Below, one piece after another: positions 58,972-64,000 of a stretch of DNA of 64,000 nucleotides. How positions within the stretch are numbered: the first letter of the stretch is position 1; each line of letters starts with the position of its first letter. The translations under genes were made by a program, and so were the position numbers. The notes under the pieces are model-generated. The model saw only the letters and a program-made list of their open reading frames with translations. It ran no database searches and was not told where the DNA came from. Source of the stretch: Streptomyces cylindrosporus. GTDB taxonomy: Bacteria > Actinomycetota > Actinomycetes > Streptomycetales > Streptomycetaceae. The stretch covers positions 558,001 to 622,000 of the forward strand of contig NZ_JALDAY010000006.1 of the NCBI RefSeq assembly GCF_022698165.1, read 5' to 3'.

Positions 58972-60216
58972 TCACAGCGAGGGTGAGGTCGCGGACGACA
59001 CCGGAGCACTGTACGTGGTGGACTCCGACGCGGTGTCGGTGGTGTCGGAGGGCCCCGGCGGCGGAGCGGAGGATTGCGGCGACGTACCCGGCTCGGACGT
59101 CGGCGGCGCGGACGAGGGCGACTGGCTGCTCGGCGAGGACGAGGACGGGGCGGTCGACGTCGGCGGGCACGGGGTCGTGGACGGCGTGGGCGGGCCGGCG
59201 CTCGCGCTGGGCGAGGACGCGCACGGGGACGGCGAGGTGGACGGCGGGGTCGACGGTGTCGACGGCGTGGGGGTGGTGACGCTCACGGACGGCGAGGGCT
59301 GCACGGGCGGCCGGGTGGGCCGGTCCTGGTGGCCGGTGTCGCCGCGGTGCCGGGCGATCCACGCGTCGTCGTCGGAGTCGTAGATCACGAAGATGTTGAT
59401 GATCTGCGGTGCGGGGGTGACCACGACGACGTTCGAGGGCCGGTACGACGCCCAGGAGTCGCCGGTCGGCCGGGGCGTGGTCTGCTGGGCGACGGGCGGG
59501 GTCAGCGGGTTGCCGCAGGCGCAGCGCGCGCGGGGCACTCCGTGGCCGTCGACGAGGACCGCGGTGCCGGACTGGAGGACGGCCTGGTAGCTGGTGGCGG
59601 CGCCGTTGCGGTAGCCGTGGTTGGTGACGCGGGTGTCCATGCGCAGCTGGACGGGCGTCAGGGAGCGCAGGTAGGCCGGGACCCCGGCCGGCTGAATGCC
59701 CTCGACGGAGGCGAAGGCCTGGTTCTTGGCCGGGTCCGCCTGGAGGTACTTGATCTGCTTCTCGACGTCGCAGCTGGAGACGTTGCGGCTGCCGCCGTAG
59801 AGGCCGGCCGCGCCGCCGTCCACGCCCCGTACCGCGTTCGCCGGGGCCGACTCGGTGGCCGGGCTCGCGGAGACGGGGGCTGCGGAGCTGTCCTCGGCCG
59901 TGGACGCGGTGAACGGGTCGGGGCCGGTCTTGCTCGCGGACTGCAGGAAGACCTCGCCCGAGCCGGAGGCGCCGGAGCCGGAGCCGTCGGACCTGGTGAA
60001 CACGACGGCCAGCACCACGGCGGCGACGACCGCGGTGGTGAGCACGGCGACCCGCGGCGCGGACTTCCACCAGGGGCGGTGGGGTTCCGGCGAGGGCGTG
60101 CCGCCGCTGCTGCCCGGTGGCTGCGAGGGCGGGCCGGAGGGCGGCTGGGAGGGGCCCGACAGCGGGCCGGAGGGGGGTCCTGTGGGGCGGCCGGAGGACG
60201 GCGGTTCGACACTCAC
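58972..60216 (-). CDS. DUF6777-like membrane-anchored protein
   Basis: 414 residues. Cytoplasmic Pro/Ser/Gly-rich N terminus (to about 50), one membrane helix (V-A-V-L-T-T-A-V-V-A-A-V-V-L-A-V-V-F), then an external domain with S-C-D-V-E-K-Q-I-K-Y-L and R-C-A-C-G-N-P, and a C-terminal third made almost wholly of Pro, Ser and Thr (after about 310). The name is recalled from annotated homologues. GTG start, GGGGAGAA site. Divergent from the streptophobe gene. Probably cell-wall spanning. Confidence 0.8.
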   Translation of the reverse strand: MSVEPPSSGRPTGPPSGPLSGPSQPPSGPPSQPPGSSGGTPSPEPHRPWWKSAPRVAVLTTAVVAAVVLAVVFTRSDGSGSGASGSGEVFLQSASKTGPDPFTASTAEDSSAAPVSASPATESAPANAVRGVDGGAAGLYGGSRNVSSCDVEKQIKYLQADPAKNQAFASVEGIQPAGVPAYLRSLTPVQLRMDTRVTNHGYRNGAATSYQAVLQSGTAVLVDGHGVPRARCACGNPLTPPVAQQTTPRPTGDSWASYRPSNVVVVTPAPQIINIFVIYDSDDDAWIARHRGDTGHQDRPTRPPVQPSPSVSVTTPTPSTPSTPPSTSPSPCASSPSASAGPPTPSTTPCPPTSTAPSSSSPSSQSPSSAPPTSEPGTSPQSSAPPPGPSDTTDTASESTTYSAPVSSATSPSL

Positions 60217-60378
60217 GAGCTCTTCTCCCCTACGCGGGTTTCCAGCGACTTGCCCCGAGTTGCGTCGCTTTGCCGAATAGCTCCCCCATTGTGTGCTCCG
60301 GTCCCGGGCCGCCCGCAAGCCGACGCGGACGGACCTCTCGGCGGGCGGAGGCCGCGGGCGCTGCTTAGCGTGGCAAGG

Positions 60379-61659
60379 GTGAGCCCGCGAACCCCCTCCG
60401 ACCTGCCCGTTGCCCGCCACGGCTGGGTGCAGGCACTGGCCGCGGTGCTGGCCGCGGTGCTCGCCATGGGAGTCGTGGCGGCGCTGGGGCTGTGGGCGGC
60501 CGGGGCGGGCGATCTGCCGGACGGCGCGTTTCCGCGGGTCGTCACGGCGACGGTCGTCACGGCCGTCGGCGGCACCATCGAGCTGTCGGGGAACGCGGGC
60601 GGGCTGGCCAAGTCCGACGCCGGGCTGACCGTGATCCCGCTGTCCGTCACGCTGGTCGGCGCGCTGGTCCTGGCGGCGGGTTTTCTGCGGCCGCTGCGGC
60701 ACCGGGCGGTCGCCGGGGCACCGGAGCTGGCCGGCTGGGCCGCCCGGATCGCCGCCCTGTGGGTGCTCGCTCTGCTCGGCCTGGCCTTCGGGGCGCGCCA
60801 GGACTTCACGCTCTCCCTCGGGGACGGCACGGTCAGCGACCTCGGCGACCTGTTCGGCGTCTCCCCGAAGGTCGGCTTCCGGACGGACGTACCGCCGACC
60901 CTGCTCTTCGGCCTCCTCTGGCTGGCCGGAGTACTGCTGCTGGCCCTGCTGGTCTCGCGCGGGGCGCCGCTGCCCGGCCGGCTGCTGCGCTTCCAGGAAT
61001 CGGTGCGGCCGGCCGCGTACGCGATGGTCGTCCTGCTCCTCGCCTACGTGGCGCTGGGCGTGGCCGTCGGCCTGGTCACCGCGATCGCCCGCGGCCACCG
61101 GGTCGAGACACTGGCGGTGATCCTGCTGGGCCTGCCGAACCTGGTCTGGCTCGCGCTCACGCTCGGCCTCGGCGCCACCTGGACGGGCCGGGTGCAGGGC
61201 CCCTTCGGCCTGCCCATGCCGCACGTCCTGGACGAGGTCCTGCGCACCAAGGACGTCTCGACCCTCAACCTCGGCACCCTCTCCGACTACGACGGCCGGG
61301 TGTGGTGGCTGGTGGCCGTCGACGCGGTCCTCCTGCTGGTCGCCGCCTTCGTGATGGCAGCCCGCTCCCCCGCCCGCGTCCGCGCCTGGCAGCACGCCCT
61401 GCACATGGCGGTCGCCCTGGCGCTGACGGTCTTGATGATCTGCCTCGTGTGCCGCATCTCCGCCCACTACGGCCTCTCAGTCCTCGGCATCGGCGACCTC
61501 GGCGGCGACCTGTCCGGCGACCTGTTCCTCAAGCCGAAGCTCTGGTCGGCCCTGGGCCTGGCGGTCGTGTGGGGGTTGGTGACGGGCTTCCTGGGCGCCC
61601 TGCTGGCCCGGCCGGTACGGCGGCGGGGGCCGACGGCCGAAAAGGAGTGGGAGCGATGA
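60379..61659 (+). CDS. Streptophobe family membrane protein
   Basis: 426 residues, about ten membrane helices. Recognised by W-V-Q-A-L-A-A-V, G-x-F-P-R-V-V-T-A, I-E-L-S-G-N-A-G-G, and the extracellular stretch between helices (S-L-G-D-G-T-V-S-D). Limited to streptomycetes and relatives; no known function. GTG start. Its stop overlaps the ATG of the alternative start of the next gene (ATGA). Confidence 0.85.
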   Translation: MSPRTPSDLPVARHGWVQALAAVLAAVLAMGVVAALGLWAAGAGDLPDGAFPRVVTATVVTAVGGTIELSGNAGGLAKSDAGLTVIPLSVTLVGALVLAAGFLRPLRHRAVAGAPELAGWAARIAALWVLALLGLAFGARQDFTLSLGDGTVSDLGDLFGVSPKVGFRTDVPPTLLFGLLWLAGVLLLALLVSRGAPLPGRLLRFQESVRPAAYAMVVLLLAYVALGVAVGLVTAIARGHRVETLAVILLGLPNLVWLALTLGLGATWTGRVQGPFGLPMPHVLDEVLRTKDVSTLNLGTLSDYDGRVWWLVAVDAVLLLVAAFVMAARSPARVRAWQHALHMAVALALTVLMICLVCRISAHYGLSVLGIGDLGGDLSGDLFLKPKLWSALGLAVVWGLVTGFLGALLARPVRRRGPTAEKEWER

Positions 61660-61703
61660 CGTGGCCCATGGGAGTGTGCGCCGAGTCGAGGAAGGGACAC
61701 GAC

Positions 61704-62120
61704 ATGGCGCTGGCTCTCGAAGACCGCCTGGCCGTCACCGAGTTGATCGCACTCCACGGCCACCTGGTCGACGACGGGCAACTGGACCGCGCGCACGAGG
61801 TGTTCACCGAGGACGTCGTCTACGACCTGTCGGACTTCGGCCAGGGCGAGCTCGTCGGACTCGCGGCCTGGCGCGAGGCGGCGCTGGCGCTGGGCGCGGC
61901 GAACCCCGTGGCGCATCACGTGACCAACGTGGTGGTCGAGGAGGTGGACGGTGACCGGGTGCGGGTGCGTTCCAAGGGGCTCGGGATCAAGGCGGACGGC
62001 TCGTGCGGGTCGGTGACGTACGAGGACGTCGTGGTGCGGGTCGCCGCGGGCTGGCGCATCCGCCGGCGCAAGGTGGTGGCGCGGCGGGTGCCGCTCAACG
62101 GAGTGGGTCGGGGGGCCTGA
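61704..62120 (+). CDS. SnoaL-like (NTF2-fold) protein
   Basis: 138 residues. E-D-R-L-A-V-T-E-L-I-A-L-H-G-H-L-V-D-D-G, Y-D-L-S-D-F-G and H-H-V-T-N-V show the SnoaL_4 fold, which binds small hydrophobic ligands or acts as cyclase/isomerase. ATG 61704 with GGAAGGGA is preferred; a start at 61656 would overlap the streptophobe stop by four bases. Convergent and overlapping (26 bp) with the kinase gene. Confidence 0.85.
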   Translation: MALALEDRLAVTELIALHGHLVDDGQLDRAHEVFTEDVVYDLSDFGQGELVGLAAWREAALALGAANPVAHHVTNVVVEEVDGDRVRVRSKGLGIKADGSCGSVTYEDVVVRVAAGWRIRRRKVVARRVPLNGVGRGA

Positions 62121-63087
62121 AGACCGGCTCCGCCCACCGGGGCGGGGACTGCGGGGGCTCCTCCGCCACCTGCCTTGCCACCTCGGTCGGCGGATGGTCC
62201 AGGGGCGTCTCGCCCGTCGTGGCCGTGCGCAGGGCCGTGACGAAGGCCCGGCAGGAGTCGTGGCGGTCGTCCGGGGACTTCGCCATGGCCCTCGCGAACA
62301 CCGCGTCCGTGTCGGGGGCGAGGTCGGGGCGGAATTCCGTCAGCGGGGGCGGCTCGTCGTACTGGTGAGCCCACAGCAGGGCCATGTCGTCGTCGCGGCG
62401 GAAGGGCGGCCGGCCGGCCAGGGACTCGTAGACGACGCAGGCGAAGCCGTAGACGTCGCAGCGCCCGTCGACCGGGCGGCCGGAGATCTGCTCGGGGGCC
62501 ACGTAGTCGAGGGTGCCGACGAACTGGCCGACGCTGGTGAAGCCGGTCAGCGAGAGGGACTTCTTCGTGAGCCCGAAGTCGGTGAGATAGGCGTGCTCGG
62601 GGTGGTCGCTGTCGGTGCCGCGGGCGACCAGGATGTTGCCGGGCTTCACGTCCCGGTGGACCAGCCCGTGCTCGTGGGCCGCGTCCAGCGCCGAGGCTAC
62701 CTGGGCGGCGATGCGCAGGGCGGCCGAGGGCGCGAGCGGGCCCCGCCGGTCGAGGAGGTGACGCAGGTCGCTGCCCTCGACGTACCGCATGGCGATGTAG
62801 AGCACGCCGTCGGTCTCACCGGCCTCGTACACCGGCACGATGTGCGGGTGGTCGATCGCGGCGGCCGCCCGGGACTCGTGGGTGAAGCGGAGCCGGAAGG
62901 TGTCGTTGCGGGCGAGTTCGGGGGCGAGCAGCTTGAGCGCGACGGTGCGTTCGAGGCGCAGGTCGCGGGCGCGGTAGACGACGGCCATTCCGCCGCGGCC
63001 GATCTCCCGCTCGATGCGGTACCCGGCGACCTGTCGGCCGATCAGCTCTGAGGGGCGGCCGGAGAACAGGCTCGTGTCACGGGCCAT
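62095..63087 (-). CDS. Soluble serine/threonine protein kinase
   Basis: 330 residues. Gly loop G-R-G-G-M-A-V-V-Y, K52 (V-A-L-K-L-L), H-R-D-V-K-P-G-N (about 144-151), D-F-G-L-T-K, A-P-E-Q and D-V-Y-G-F-A-C: a complete Hanks-type kinase. No membrane segment or external PASTA domain, unlike PknB, so it is cytosolic. The C-terminal 40 residues are Pro-rich. Downstream of the SH3-like gene with 11-bp overlap, so in one operon with the permease. Confidence 0.93.
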   Translation of the reverse strand: MARDTSLFSGRPSELIGRQVAGYRIEREIGRGGMAVVYRARDLRLERTVALKLLAPELARNDTFRLRFTHESRAAAAIDHPHIVPVYEAGETDGVLYIAMRYVEGSDLRHLLDRRGPLAPSAALRIAAQVASALDAAHEHGLVHRDVKPGNILVARGTDSDHPEHAYLTDFGLTKKSLSLTGFTSVGQFVGTLDYVAPEQISGRPVDGRCDVYGFACVVYESLAGRPPFRRDDDMALLWAHQYDEPPPLTEFRPDLAPDTDAVFARAMAKSPDDRHDSCRAFVTALRTATTGETPLDHPPTEVARQVAEEPPQSPPRWAEPVFRPPDPLR

Positions 63088-63622
63088 CGGGCGTCACGAC
63101 CTGCGTGGGGGCGTGCCCGGGGTCCGCGGCCGCCGCGTGGGGCCCGTCGTCGGCTGCGTAGGTGCCCACGCGTTTCCCGTCGCCGTACACCCACCGCCCC
63201 CGCTCGGTGTCGTACAGCCACACGGACTCGCCGTCGACGACGATGCCGATGCGCAGTCCGCGGGTGCGGACGCGGAAGGACTCGCCGTCCAGGCCGCCGC
63301 CCGCGAGTTCCTCGACCGCCGTCCGGTAGTGCGCGAGGGTCTGTTCGGCACGGGCAAGCAGGGGACGTGGATCGGCGGTGCGGGCCTGGGGGCCGCCGGT
63401 GGCGGGCGGGTCCTGCGGTACGGCGATCAGGAAGCGGCCGTCGACCCAGGCCGACCAGCCGTTGGCGCACAGGACGTGCGCCCAGTCGCCGCGCCGCTCG
63501 ACGAGCTGGACGGGCAGCAGCGGGTCGAGTGCCACGGTGGGCCGGGCCGGGTCGGGGCTCTCCCAGGCGGGCATGCCGTGCTGGGGGACGACGTGGGTGG
63601 GCCGGAAGCCGGGAGTGGTCAT
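63077..63622 (-). CDS. Small soluble protein with SH3-like domain
   Basis: 181 residues starting M-T-T-P-G-F-R-P-T. The first half (H-V-V-P-Q-H-G-M-P-A-W, L-L-P-V-Q-L-V-E-R-R-G-D-W-A-H-V) has an SH3-like strand pattern; the rest is alpha/beta with E-R-G-R-W-V-Y-G-D-G. Streptomyces kinase/FHA-ABC operons carry it; role unknown. It overlaps the kinase start by 11 bases and starts eight bases after the permease stop. Confidence 0.7.
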   Translation of the reverse strand: MTTPGFRPTHVVPQHGMPAWESPDPARPTVALDPLLPVQLVERRGDWAHVLCANGWSAWVDGRFLIAVPQDPPATGGPQARTADPRPLLARAEQTLAHYRTAVEELAGGGLDGESFRVRTRGLRIGIVVDGESVWLYDTERGRWVYGDGKRVGTYAADDGPHAAAADPGHAPTQVVTPDGP

Positions 63623-63630
63623 CGGGGCGC

Positions 63631-64000
63631 CTACTTCCGCAGCACGGCGGGTTCGTGCCGGCGCAGCAGCCGGGAGACGGCGTACCCGAAGACCAGCGAG
63701 AGCACGACCAGCATGACGATGTTCAGCAGCCACACCCCGGCCGAGTGCCTGAACAGCGGGTCGCCGGTCAGCTCGCCCGGCACGATCCGGGCCAGCCCGA
63801 CGGTCCCGGCCATCGCGCCGAGCGCCCACCGCGAGGGCACCAGCCAGGACAGCTGCTCCAGGCCGGGCACCCCGTGCAGCTTCAACAGGGCGCCGCAGAA
63901 GACGACTTGGACGATGGCGAGCAGCACGAGCAGCGGCATCGTCACCTCCTCCTTGCGTACCAGCGCGGAGACCAGCAGGCCGAGCATCATCGCGGTGAAG
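63631..64000 (-). CDS. ABC-2-type permease, C-terminal part (runs off window)
   Basis: At least 123 codons of a membrane protein with four helices, matching the end of ABC-2 transporters: S-A-L-V-R-K-E-E-V-T-M-P-L-L-V-L-L, P-S-R-W-A-L-G-A, and a last helix followed by R-L-L-R-R-H-E-P. Segment S-R-W and the position before a Ser/Thr kinase suggest the FHA-domain ABC protein that Streptomyces carries here. The N terminus (expected FHA and ATPase domains) is beyond 64000. Expected role: export of an unknown lipid or peptide, possibly controlled by the kinase. Confidence 0.82.
   Translation of the reverse strand, partial: FTAMMLGLLVSALVRKEEVTMPLLVLLAIVQVVFCGALLKLHGVPGLEQLSWLVPSRWALGAMAGTVGLARIVPGELTGDPLFRHSAGVWLLNIVMLVVLSLVFGYAVSRLLRRHEPAVLRK

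Overview
The window is high-GC actinomycete DNA, almost certainly from a Streptomyces chromosome. It carries a complete 2-methylisoborneol (earthy odorant) operon, a clpP3-clpP4-popR locus with its operator, streptophobe and DUF6777 membrane proteins, SigB-type partner-switching proteins, several Tat or lipoprotein exports, and strong third-position GC bias. No rRNA, tRNA, CRISPR array, replication origin, or PKS/NRPS cluster was seen. The content (exported hydrolases, regulators, decayed genes and an insertion sequence) resembles a chromosome-arm region.

Layout. 0-5.1 kb is the most disturbed part: the tail of an MFS exporter, the relic of a NACHT-WD40 protein, a small lipoprotein, a 1.3-kb IS5-family unit carrying a possible immunity-protein passenger, and a transposase scrap. 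5.1-14.5 kb holds secreted hydrolases (SGNH, GH97), one decayed SGNH gene and one decayed exported-protein gene, a TerD-CAP-CAP protein and an AIM24 protein. 14.5-19.6 kb starts with five 13-bp iterons in front of a TPR gene translationally coupled to a polyprenyl diphosphate synthase; a PLP dehydratase and a membrane pseudokinase follow. 19.6-34 kb is mostly housekeeping and redox genes: beta-lactamase-fold hydrolase, F420 enzyme, aldo-keto reductase, covalent-FAD cholesterol oxidase, and an MFS-TetR operon with two perfect operators, then a flavin monooxygenase, RNase H and VOC proteins.

34-38.7 kb contains an alcohol dehydrogenase followed by the 2-MIB operon: family 2B encapsulin shell with a cyclic-nucleotide-binding domain, then 2-MIB synthase, then GPP C-methyltransferase. 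The methyltransferase makes 2-methyl-GPP and the synthase cyclises it, probably associated with the shell. 38.7-42.7 kb has a STAS protein, a response-regulator/hybrid-kinase pair and an SGNH lipoprotein. 42.7-50.1 kb contains an antiporter, a Cys-type arylsulfatase and, across a 59-bp near-perfect palindrome, a membrane protein and a radical-SAM sulfatase maturase.

50.1-64 kb has a large LuxR regulator, an epoxide hydrolase, the clpP3-clpP4 protease operon with tandem PopR boxes and divergent popR, a methyltransferase, a SigB/F-type sigma factor facing an RsbW-like anti-sigma kinase, the DUF6777/streptophobe pair, and a serine/threonine kinase operon with an ABC-2 permease that runs off the window edge. 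All product calls are read from sequence and recalled family knowledge; no database search was run.
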